Shown here: piece by piece, positions 22,607-28,814 of the stretch
Layout: every line of letters begins with the position of its first letter
Position numbering within the stretch: the stretch's first letter is position 1
Assembly: GCA_002372815.1 (NCBI GenBank)
Contig: DFIR01000031.1
Coordinates: 1 to 28,814 of the forward strand
Source of the DNA: Lachnospiraceae bacterium UBA3692
GTDB lineage: Bacteria > Bacillota > Clostridia > Lachnospirales > Lachnospiraceae
Reading direction: 5' to 3'
Length of the DNA: 28,814 nucleotides
The notes under the pieces: model-generated
The model's database searches: none
Seen by the model: the letters and a program-made list of their open reading frames with translations, nothing else
What the model was told of the DNA's origin: nothing
Position numbers and translations under genes: made by a program

Positions 22607-24463
22607 ATGTGCGGAATCTGCGGCTTCATCGGCAGAGGAGAGCGGGAACAGCGCGGCGCGGTGCTCGAGAACATGAAGGAGAAGATCCGGCACCGGGGAC
22701 CGGACGGAGAGGGCACCTACATCGATGACACCATCGCCATGGGTTTCCGCAGGCTTGCGATCATCGACCTGCAGGGCGGGGACCAGCCGATCTTCAGTGA
22801 GGACCGGCATCTTGTGATCACCTTCAACGGGGAGATCTACAATTACCGGGAGCTCCGCGAGGAGCTGCGCGGCATGGGATACGTCTTTCAGACCGCGTCG
22901 GACACGGAAGTGATCCTGCACGGCTACGAGGCCTTCGGCAAGGGAATCCTGGACCGGCTCCGCGGGATGTTCGCCTTCGTGATCTGGGACGCGCGGGAGC
23001 GGGAGCTCTTCGCCGCCAGGGACATGTTCGGCATCAAGCCCTTCTACTATCTGGCGCAGGACGGCGCCTTCGTGTACGGCTCCGAGATCAAGAGCATCCT
23101 GGAATATCCGGACTACACGCCCGCCGTGAACACCGCCGCGCTCGAGCAGTATCTCTCCTACCAGTATTCCGTGCTTCCGGAGACCTTCTTCAAGGGGATC
23201 TTCAAGCTGGCGCCGGGCCACTGGCTGCGCTGGAAGGACGGGGAGATCACCGTCCGCCGGTACTTCGACCCGCTCTTTGTGCCGGATGAAAAGGCCCGGA
23301 CCCACGAGGAGCTGGTAGACGCGATCGACCGCGCCGTGCGCAGCTCCGTGCAGTACCACATGGTCAGCGACGTCGAAGTCGCCTCCCTCCTGTCGAGCGG
23401 CGTCGACTCCAGCTATGTGACGGCGCTCTTCGGCGGCGGCAGGACCTTCACCGTCGGCTTCGATTACGAGAAATACAACGAGATCCCGTACGCGCAGGCC
23501 CTCTCGGAGAGGATCGGCGCCGTCAACACGAGCAGGATCATCACCTCGGAGGAGTACTGGCAGGCACTTCCCTCGATCCAGTACTACATGGATGAGCCGC
23601 TGGCGGATCCCGCTGCGAACGCGCTCTATTTCGTCGACAGAGAGGCCGCCTCGCAGGTCAAGGTCGTCCTCTCGGGAGAAGGCGCGGACGAACTGTTCGG
23701 CGGATATCCGATCTATCACGAGCCCTTCTCGCTGCGGGGCTACCAGAAGCTGCCCGGCGGGCTCCGCAAGGCCCTCGGAAAGGCCGCTTCCGCCGTGCCC
23801 GGCCACGTGAAGGGCATGGGATTCCTGAAGAGAGGCGCGAAGGACCTGCAGGAGCGGTTCATCGGCAACGCGTATATTTTTACGGAGGCGCAGCGCAGGG
23901 AGATCCTGCGGTCCGCGTCGGAGGACAGCGGCCCGGAGCGGCTCACCGCGCCTTATTACGCCAAGGTCAGCCATCTCGATGAGACCACACAGATGCAGTA
24001 CATCGACATGAACTTCTGGCTGATCGGCGACATCCTCCTGAAGGCCGACAAGATGAGCATGGCGCACTCCCTGGAATCCCGCGTGCCATTCCTGGACCGC
24101 GAGGTGTGGGAGATCGCCAGGACCATCCCCACGTCCGAAAAGATCAGTCCGGAGAACACCAAGACCGCCTTCCGGGAGGCCGCCCACCGCTGCCTGACCG
24201 ACGCGCAGGCGGAGAAGAAGAAGCTCGGTTTCCCCGTCCCGATCCGCATCTGGCTGAAGGAGGACAAGTACTACGGCATCGTGAAGGAGCGGTTCACGTC
24301 GGAGGACGCGGAGCGGTTCTTCCGTACGGACGCGCTCGTGAAACTCCTCGACGACCACCGGAGCGGGAAGGAGGACTACAGCCGCCACATCTGGACGGTC
24401 TATACCTTCCTCCTGTGGTACGGCATCTACTTCTCCGGCGCCGTCAGCCCGGACGCGGCCTGA
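22607..24463 (+). CDS. asnB: asparagine synthase (glutamine-hydrolysing)
   Basis: The 618-residue product has the N-terminal class-II amidotransferase domain beginning MCGICGFIG (the catalytic Cys2 after Met removal), RHRGPDGEG near 29–37, FNGEIYNYRELREEL and a DTEVILHGYE block. The synthetase domain has the PP-loop LLSSGVDSSYV near 260–270, GEGADELFGGYPIY and the late ADKMSMAHSLESRVPFLD motif. It makes asparagine from aspartate, glutamine and ATP in the cytoplasm. AAGGAGAGG precedes the ATG at good spacing, after a hairpin. It appears to be the last gene of the phoH operon; the 110 bases after it hold a new promoter. Confidence 0.93.
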   Translation: MCGICGFIGRGEREQRGAVLENMKEKIRHRGPDGEGTYIDDTIAMGFRRLAIIDLQGGDQPIFSEDRHLVITFNGEIYNYRELREELRGMGYVFQTASDTEVILHGYEAFGKGILDRLRGMFAFVIWDARERELFAARDMFGIKPFYYLAQDGAFVYGSEIKSILEYPDYTPAVNTAALEQYLSYQYSVLPETFFKGIFKLAPGHWLRWKDGEITVRRYFDPLFVPDEKARTHEELVDAIDRAVRSSVQYHMVSDVEVASLLSSGVDSSYVTALFGGGRTFTVGFDYEKYNEIPYAQALSERIGAVNTSRIITSEEYWQALPSIQYYMDEPLADPAANALYFVDREAASQVKVVLSGEGADELFGGYPIYHEPFSLRGYQKLPGGLRKALGKAASAVPGHVKGMGFLKRGAKDLQERFIGNAYIFTEAQRREILRSASEDSGPERLTAPYYAKVSHLDETTQMQYIDMNFWLIGDILLKADKMSMAHSLESRVPFLDREVWEIARTIPTSEKISPENTKTAFREAAHRCLTDAQAEKKKLGFPVPIRIWLKEDKYYGIVKERFTSEDAERFFRTDALVKLLDDHRSGKEDYSRHIWTVYTFLLWYGIYFSGAVSPDAA

Positions 24464-24494
24464 GAGGAAGATTCCCGCGCGGCGCGCTATCTTT

Positions 24495-24523
24495 TTGCAG
24501 TCGGACTGTGAGTATGGTAAAAT
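24495..24523 (+). promoter_or_regulatory. promoter of the lactonase–aroC unit
   Basis: TTGCAG (24495–24500), 17-bp spacer, TAAAAT (24518–24523). Start expected near 24530, leader about 45 bases. A short CGCG/CGCG stem followed by CTTTTT just upstream could end asnB transcription but is weak. Confidence 0.55.
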
Positions 24524-24574
24524 AATAGCCGAATCATCCATCTATCACGCTTCCAGAGCAGATCGGAGAATATC

Positions 24575-25681
24575 ATGGCGGAAGTAAGAAAGAAAACAGG
24601 CTATGAATACGAAGAGGGCGCGCAGTACGTCGCGTACGTCTCCTCCTACACCCGTGCCAAAAATGAGAAATACGGGATCCGGATCTATGACGTGGACATG
24701 GAGAACGGCTATCTGCACGAAAAACGGCAGGTGGAGATCACCAACTCCTCGTATGTGGCGATCTCCCACAACCGCAGGTTCCTGTATTCGATCACCGATT
24801 TCGGCATCGAATCCTACCGGATCATAAAGGGCGGCGATCTGGAGAAGATCAATTTCTCCTCGATCAACGGCATGCGCGGCTCCCACCTGACGACCGATTA
24901 CGAGGACCGGTTCCTGATCGTCTGCGGCTACCACGACGGCAAGATCACCGTGCTGCGGCTCAACGAGGACGGCAGCATCGGGGAGATCACCGAGGAGCTC
25001 TACCTGAAAGGCCTCGGCAGCATCGCGGAGCGCAACTTCCGTCCGCACGTGCAGTGCGTGAAGATGACCCGCGACAACATGTTCCTCTGCGCGGCGGACC
25101 TCGGGATGGATCACGTGAACATCTATTCCCTCAACCACGTCACCGGCCGCCTGCGCCAGTGCGGGATCCTGCACTCCGAACTGGAGTCCGCGCCGCGGCA
25201 CATGAAGTTCTCCAAGGACGGCCACTACATGTACGTCGTCCACGAGCTGAAGAACATCATCGACGTCTATTTCTACCACCTTGTGGACGGGCAGCCGGAT
25301 TTCGAGAAGATCCAGACCGTGCCGACCCTGAACGACTATCACGCGTCCGGCAGCGCCGCGAGCGCGCTCAACTTCTCCTCGGATTTCCGCTACCTGGTGA
25401 GCTCCAACGCAGGGGACAACTCCTGCGTGATCTACAGCATCGATCCGGACAACGGCTACCTCTCGAAGATCCTGTGCCTGCCGGTCAGCGGCGAGTACCC
25501 GAAGGACTGCGCGCTGTTCCCGGACAACCGCCACCTGGTCTCGCTCAACCACGAGTCCAACACGATGACGTTCTTCAAGACGGATCTGGAGAAGGGCCTT
25601 CTCATCATGCACGGCAAGGAGATCCGCATCGACAAGCCGAACTGCATCATCTTTCACAAGCTTCAGGAGGACCAGAAGTAA
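24575..25681 (+). CDS. lactonase-family beta-propeller (6-phosphogluconolactonase-like)
   Basis: The 368-residue product has no signal peptide. It shows repeated beta-propeller blade patterns: YVAYVSSYT … GIRIYDVDMENGYL near the start, SYVAISHNRRFLYSI, FRPHVQCVKMTRDNMFLCAADLGMDHVNIY, APRHMKFSKDGHYMYVVHELKNIIDVY and CALFPDNRHLVSLNHESNTMTFF. These match the Pgl/YbhE-type lactonase family of seven-bladed propellers, which includes 6-phosphogluconolactonases of the oxidative pentose phosphate pathway; many members have other or unknown substrates. The ATG is preceded by GGAG. The stop TAA abuts the ATG of aroC, so the two are co-transcribed. Family is confident; the exact reaction is not. Confidence 0.78.
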   Translation: MAEVRKKTGYEYEEGAQYVAYVSSYTRAKNEKYGIRIYDVDMENGYLHEKRQVEITNSSYVAISHNRRFLYSITDFGIESYRIIKGGDLEKINFSSINGMRGSHLTTDYEDRFLIVCGYHDGKITVLRLNEDGSIGEITEELYLKGLGSIAERNFRPHVQCVKMTRDNMFLCAADLGMDHVNIYSLNHVTGRLRQCGILHSELESAPRHMKFSKDGHYMYVVHELKNIIDVYFYHLVDGQPDFEKIQTVPTLNDYHASGSAASALNFSSDFRYLVSSNAGDNSCVIYSIDPDNGYLSKILCLPVSGEYPKDCALFPDNRHLVSLNHESNTMTFFKTDLEKGLLIMHGKEIRIDKPNCIIFHKLQEDQK

Positions 25682-26806
25682 ATGGCCGGATCATCCTTTG
25701 GCACGATCCTGCGGCTGACGACCTGGGGGGAGTCCCACGGGCCCGCGATCGGCGCGGTGCTGGACGGATTTCCCGCGGGCATGCCGCTCACGGAGGACGA
25801 CATCCAGATCTATCTGGACAGAAGAAGACCGGGACAGTCGGCGGTGACGACGTCCCGCAGAGAGTCGGACAGGGTGGAGATCCTGTCCGGCGTTTTTGAG
25901 GGGAGAACGACCGGGACGCCGATCTCCCTCCTGATCCGCAACACCTCGCAGCGCAGCAGCGACTACGGGGACCTGGCGGACTGCTTCCGTCCGGGACACG
26001 CGGACTACGGCTTCCAGGTCAAATACGGGCTCCGCGACTACCGGGGCGGCGGGAGATCCTCGGGCCGGGAGACGGCCGGGCGGGTCGCCGCCGGCGCGAT
26101 CGCGGCGAAGCTGCTGTCGATAATGGGGATCACGGTGACGGCCTATGTGTCGGCGATCGGTCCCGTCGCGGTCCCGGACAGCGTGCGCGGCATGAGCACG
26201 GCGCAGATCCTGGACGCCAGAGACACGCAGACCTGCATGCCGGATGCGGACAGCGACCGGGAGGCCCGCGCATGGCTCGCCTCGCTGCGGGAAGAGATGG
26301 ATTCCGCGGGCGGGACCGTCGAGTGCCGGATCGAAGGACTGCCGGCGGGCATCGGGGACACGGTCTTCGAGAAGCTCGACGCGCGCCTGGCGGCGGCCTT
26401 GATGTCCATCGGCGCCGTGAAGGCGGTGGAGATCGGCGACGGCACTGCGGTGTCTGCCGCGAGGGGCTCGGACAACAACGACGCGTTCATTCCCGGTCCT
26501 GACGGGGAGGGAAGCGTGGCCAAGCGCACGAACCACAGCGGCGGCATCCTCGGCGGCATGTCCGACGGCTCGCCGGTCCTGCTGCGGGCGCACTTCAAGC
26601 CCACGCCCTCGATCGCCCGGGAGCAGGAGACGGTGGACACGGACGGAAATGTGCGCAGGCTGGCGATCCGCGGCCGGCACGACCCCGTGATCGTACCGCG
26701 GGCGGCCGTCGTGGTCGAGACGATGTGCGCGCTGACCGTGCTGGACGCCATGCTCCTGAATCTGTCGGCCCGCGCGGAGAACGTGATCGGTTTCTACAGG
26801 AAATAG
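25682..26806 (+). CDS. aroC: chorismate synthase
   Basis: The 374-residue product shows the full set of family signatures: GESHGPAIGAVLDGFPAG near the start, RRRPGQSAVTTSRRESDRVEILSGVFEGRTTGTPISLLI, DYRGGGRSSGRETAGRVAAGAIA, GSDNNDAF, NHSGGILGGMSDGSPV and a C-terminal GRHDPVIVPRAAVVVE block. It converts EPSP to chorismate with reduced FMN as cofactor, the last common step of aromatic synthesis. The start codon immediately follows the stop of the lactonase gene, and the AGGAGGAC site lies in that gene's last codons. A flavin reductase activity is not evident in the protein; reduced FMN must come from elsewhere. Confidence 0.95.
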   Translation: MAGSSFGTILRLTTWGESHGPAIGAVLDGFPAGMPLTEDDIQIYLDRRRPGQSAVTTSRRESDRVEILSGVFEGRTTGTPISLLIRNTSQRSSDYGDLADCFRPGHADYGFQVKYGLRDYRGGGRSSGRETAGRVAAGAIAAKLLSIMGITVTAYVSAIGPVAVPDSVRGMSTAQILDARDTQTCMPDADSDREARAWLASLREEMDSAGGTVECRIEGLPAGIGDTVFEKLDARLAAALMSIGAVKAVEIGDGTAVSAARGSDNNDAFIPGPDGEGSVAKRTNHSGGILGGMSDGSPVLLRAHFKPTPSIAREQETVDTDGNVRRLAIRGRHDPVIVPRAAVVVETMCALTVLDAMLLNLSARAENVIGFYRK

Positions 26807-26846
26807 GACGGAAGCCGGCAGCGCCGGCAGCCGGTACGGAGAACAG

Positions 26847-27989
26847 ATGGCAGAATACAGAATCCTGAAAACAGAAGGGCGCGCCAAGCGGGCACGCTTC
26901 CAGACAGTACACGGGACGGTGGAGACGCCGGTCTTCATGAACGTGGCGACGGCCGCCGCGATCAAGGGCGGCCTCTCGGCGCAGGACCTGCGCAGCATCC
27001 GCACCCAGGTGGCCCTCTGCAACACCTACCACCTGCACGTGCGGCCGGGCGACGAAGTGGTCAGGGATATGGGCGGCCTGCACAGGTTCATGAGGTGGGA
27101 CCGGCCGATCCTCACGGATTCCGGCGGCTTCCAGGTCTTCTCCCTCGCGGACCTGCGCAAGATCAAGGAGGAAGGCGTGACCTTCCACTCCCACGTGGAC
27201 GGGCGGATCATCTTCATGGGGCCCGAGCAGAGCATGCAGATCCAGTCCAACCTCGGGAGCACGATCGCGATGGCCTTCGACGAGTGTCCTTCGAGCCGGG
27301 CGGACCGGACCTACACGAAGGACTCCGTGGAACGGACCACCCGGTGGCTGGTGCGCTGCAAGGAGGAGATGGCGCGCCTGAACGCACTGCCGGGCACCGT
27401 GAACCCGCAGCAGCTGCTGTTCGGCATCAACCAGGGCGCCGTCTACAAGGACATCCGGATCGAACACGCGGACAGGATCTCCGAGCTGGAGCTGGACGGA
27501 TATGCCGTCGGGGGCCTCGCCGTCGGCGAGACGCACGAGGAGATGTACGACGTGCTGGACGCCGTGGTGCCCCACCTCCCCAAGGAGAAGCCTACGTACC
27601 TCATGGGCGTCGGGACGCCGCAGAACATCATCGAGGGCGTCTACCGCGGCATCGATTTCTTCGACTGTGTGTATCCAAGCCGCAACGGGCGGCACGGCAA
27701 CCTGTATACGGACCGCGGCACAGTCAGGATCCGCAGGGCCCAGTACGAGAGGGACCCCCGGCCGATCCAGGAGGGCTGCGGATGCCCGGTCTGCAGGGCG
27801 GGGTATTCCAGGGCCTACATCCGGCACCTGCTCAAGGCGGACGAGGCATTGGGGCTGCGGTTCTGCGTGATGCATAATCTCTACTTTTACAATCATCTCA
27901 TGGAGGAGATCCGGGAGGCGCTGGACCAGGGGACCTTCGAGGCGTACAGAAAGCAGAAACTCGAGGCGCTGGACCAGGGGGCCGAATGA
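26847..27989 (+). CDS. tgt: queuine/preQ1 tRNA-ribosyltransferase
   Basis: The 380-residue TIM-barrel enzyme has LTDSGGFQVFSL near 89–100 with the catalytic Asp, FDECPSS, GINQGAVYKDIR, a second catalytic aspartate region GIDFFDCVYPSRNGRHG, and the zinc site Cys311, Cys313, Cys316 and His343. It exchanges guanine at tRNA position 34 for preQ1 in queuosine synthesis. The spacing between the last Cys and the His is one residue longer than I expect from E. coli, due to CRAGYSRAY. The ATG follows GGAG, 40 bases after aroC. yajC follows, the usual neighbour, though here with its own candidate promoter. Confidence 0.94.
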   Translation: MAEYRILKTEGRAKRARFQTVHGTVETPVFMNVATAAAIKGGLSAQDLRSIRTQVALCNTYHLHVRPGDEVVRDMGGLHRFMRWDRPILTDSGGFQVFSLADLRKIKEEGVTFHSHVDGRIIFMGPEQSMQIQSNLGSTIAMAFDECPSSRADRTYTKDSVERTTRWLVRCKEEMARLNALPGTVNPQQLLFGINQGAVYKDIRIEHADRISELELDGYAVGGLAVGETHEEMYDVLDAVVPHLPKEKPTYLMGVGTPQNIIEGVYRGIDFFDCVYPSRNGRHGNLYTDRGTVRIRRAQYERDPRPIQEGCGCPVCRAGYSRAYIRHLLKADEALGLRFCVMHNLYFYNHLMEEIREALDQGTFEAYRKQKLEALDQGAE

Positions 27990-27995
27990 GCCGCG

Positions 27996-28016
27996 CCGGC
28001 GGGAGCGCCCCGCCGG
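27996..28016 (+). terminator. hairpin after tgt, possible terminator
   Basis: CCGGCGGG (27996–28003), loop AGCGC, CCCGCCGG (28009–28016). The T-rich stretch only begins about 14 bases later, so termination would be inefficient; read-through into yajC is plausible. Confidence 0.4.
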
Positions 28017-28052
28017 ACGCCGGAAGGAATGTTTAATAATTAAAAATTAATG

Positions 28053-28082
28053 TTGTAAATATGCATAGGTGTGTTGTAAGAT
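28053..28082 (+). promoter_or_regulatory. candidate promoter of yajC
   Basis: TTGTAA (28053–28058), 18-bp spacer, TAAGAT (28077–28082), in an AT-rich gap that contrasts sharply with the GC-rich genes on both sides. An overlapping -10 choice, GATAAT at 28080, has poorer spacing. Confidence 0.45.
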
Positions 28083-28125
28083 AATATCCAACTTACTTTT
28101 CAAGGAAACAAACGGGAGGAGAGAC

Positions 28126-28419
28126 ATGAATTCAACGATCTTTACAGTGCTTTACATTGCGGTCATCGGCGTTTTCTTTTACTTTTTCCTGATCCGTCCG
28201 CAGAGACAGGAATCGAAGAAGAAAGAAGCCATGCTTTCGTCGCTCGCAGTGGGTGACAGCGTTCTCACGACAGCGGGATTCTACGGCGTTGTGATCGGCA
28301 TGAATGACGATACGGTCATCGTGGAGTTCGGCAACAACAAGAACTGCCGCATCCCGATGCAGAAGGAAGCGATCGTGCAGGTGGAGAAGCCCGAGGACGC
28401 AGTGGACAGCGAGAGCTGA
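28126..28419 (+). CDS. yajC: preprotein translocase accessory subunit YajC
   Basis: The 97-residue product has one N-terminal membrane helix (about 5–23, IFTVLYIAVIGVFFYFFLI) followed by the YajC signature RPQRQESKKKEAMLSSLAVGDSVLTTAGFYGVV and a short acidic tail. YajC associates with SecDF at the translocon. The ATG at 28126 follows CGGGAGGAG. The in-frame upstream codons from 28069 overlap the promoter leader and are not used. secD and secF are not adjacent. Confidence 0.92.
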   Translation: MNSTIFTVLYIAVIGVFFYFFLIRPQRQESKKKEAMLSSLAVGDSVLTTAGFYGVVIGMNDDTVIVEFGNNKNCRIPMQKEAIVQVEKPEDAVDSES

Positions 28420-28462
28420 TCCGCCGGATGCGGTTTTCCGGCCACTGGACAGACCGGTTGAT

Positions 28463-28494
28463 GGCATGTGCCCGGCGGCACATGCCTTCTTTAT
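28463..28494 (+). terminator. intrinsic terminator after yajC
   Basis: GGCATGTGCC (28463–28472), loop CGGC, GGCACATGCC (28477–28486), followed by TTCTTTAT. A perfect 10-bp stem with a T-rich tail. Confidence 0.85.
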
Positions 28495-28546
28495 GGAACA
28501 GGCGCGGCCAGCGCAGTCAACTTCAGCACCACAGGAGGGTTCCGAA

Positions 28547-28814
28547 ATGAAAAGCGATTCTGTTAAAAAAGGTATTTCCCAGGCTCCCCACAGAAGTCTG
28601 TTCAACGCGCTGGGCTACACGGAGGAGGAGAGACGCCGCCCGATGATCGGCATCGTCAGCTCCTACAATGAGATCGTGCCCGGCCACATGAACCTGGACA
28701 AGATCACCGAAGCCGTCAAGCTGGGCGTCGCCATGGCCGGCGGCATGCCGGTCGTCTTCCCCGCCATCGCGGTCTGCGACGGCATCGCGATGGGCCATAT
28801 CGGCATGAAGTACT
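28547..28814 (+). CDS. ilvD: dihydroxy-acid dehydratase, N-terminal part (runs off the window)
   Basis: The first 89 codons are visible. The sequence PHRSLFNALGYTEEE, RPMIGIVSSYNEIVPGHMNLDKI, GGMPVVFPAIAVCDGIAMGH fits the N terminus of IlvD, which dehydrates dihydroxy acids in valine, leucine and isoleucine synthesis and uses an Fe-S cluster. ACAGGAGGG precedes the ATG. The gap after the yajC terminator is only about 50 bases and shows no T-box or leader-peptide attenuator and no obvious promoter. The rest of the gene lies to the right. Confidence 0.92.
   Translation, partial: MKSDSVKKGISQAPHRSLFNALGYTEEERRRPMIGIVSSYNEIVPGHMNLDKITEAVKLGVAMAGGMPVVFPAIAVCDGIAMGHIGMKY

Noticed and set aside
24476..24496. 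Terminator after asnB (CGCG-CGG-CGCG followed by CTTTTT).
   Set aside because: Only a 4-bp stem with a 3-base spacer before the T-run; too weak to list, although some termination is possible.
28420..28546. T-box or leader-peptide attenuator before ilvD.
   Set aside because: After the yajC terminator only about 50 bases remain, with no T-box sequence and no branched-chain codon-rich leader.

Overview
The window looks like chromosome from a GC-rich Clostridia member, most likely Lachnospiraceae. The evidence is the gene content (an ABC-F/rex pair, NfnAB-type transhydrogenase, SpoIIIE-type FtsK, a DUF2232 protein, PhoH–YbeY, tgt–yajC), strong AGGAGG-type ribosome binding sites, and frequent GTG/TTG starts. 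Most of it is housekeeping sequence packed into tight operons. No tRNA, rRNA, CRISPR array, intact insertion sequence or phage gene was seen.

Layout. (a) 1–1956 is visibly AT-richer and is an eroded carbohydrate-degradation island: the tail of a GH43-type glycosidase, a start-less GH94 phosphorylase remnant, one intact membrane-anchored pectin-acetylesterase-family hydrolase, and the tail of an alpha/beta hydrolase. (b) 1957–3250 holds a DUF2232 membrane protein with its own promoter and a probable terminator. (c) 3251–4193 is a gene-free convergent gap of about 0.9 kb. It carries REP-like hairpins and two adjacent, unrelated tandem arrays that share the same 62-bp period. (d) 4194–7121: an ABC-F ATPase (minus strand) and rex (plus strand) diverge from back-to-back consensus promoters. 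(e) 7168–9939 is one continuous frame coding for NAD(P)HX epimerase, NAD(P)HX dehydratase and alanine racemase as a single polypeptide. (f) 9936–14099: yebC, a 57-codon acidic ORF and ftsK. (g) 14128–16648: nfnA–nfnB, with a promoter inside an inverted repeat and a very strong terminator. (h) 16692–24463: a co-directional run of phoH, ybeY, two flavoproteins, proB, aroK and asnB with overlapping or touching ends. (i) 24495–27989: a lactonase-family beta-propeller, aroC and tgt. (j) 28053–28814: yajC, a terminator and the start of ilvD.

How the genes fit together. Redox and nicotinamide handling recur: Rex senses NADH/NAD+, Nnr repairs damaged NAD(P)H, and NfnAB links NADH, NADPH and ferredoxin. 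Amino-acid and aromatic synthesis is scattered through other units (proB, aroK, asnB, aroC, ilvD). Translation and RNA maintenance genes (ABC-F, yebC, ybeY, tgt) fill most of the rest. The strongest candidates for something undescribed are the twin 62-bp arrays and the Nnr–Alr fusion.
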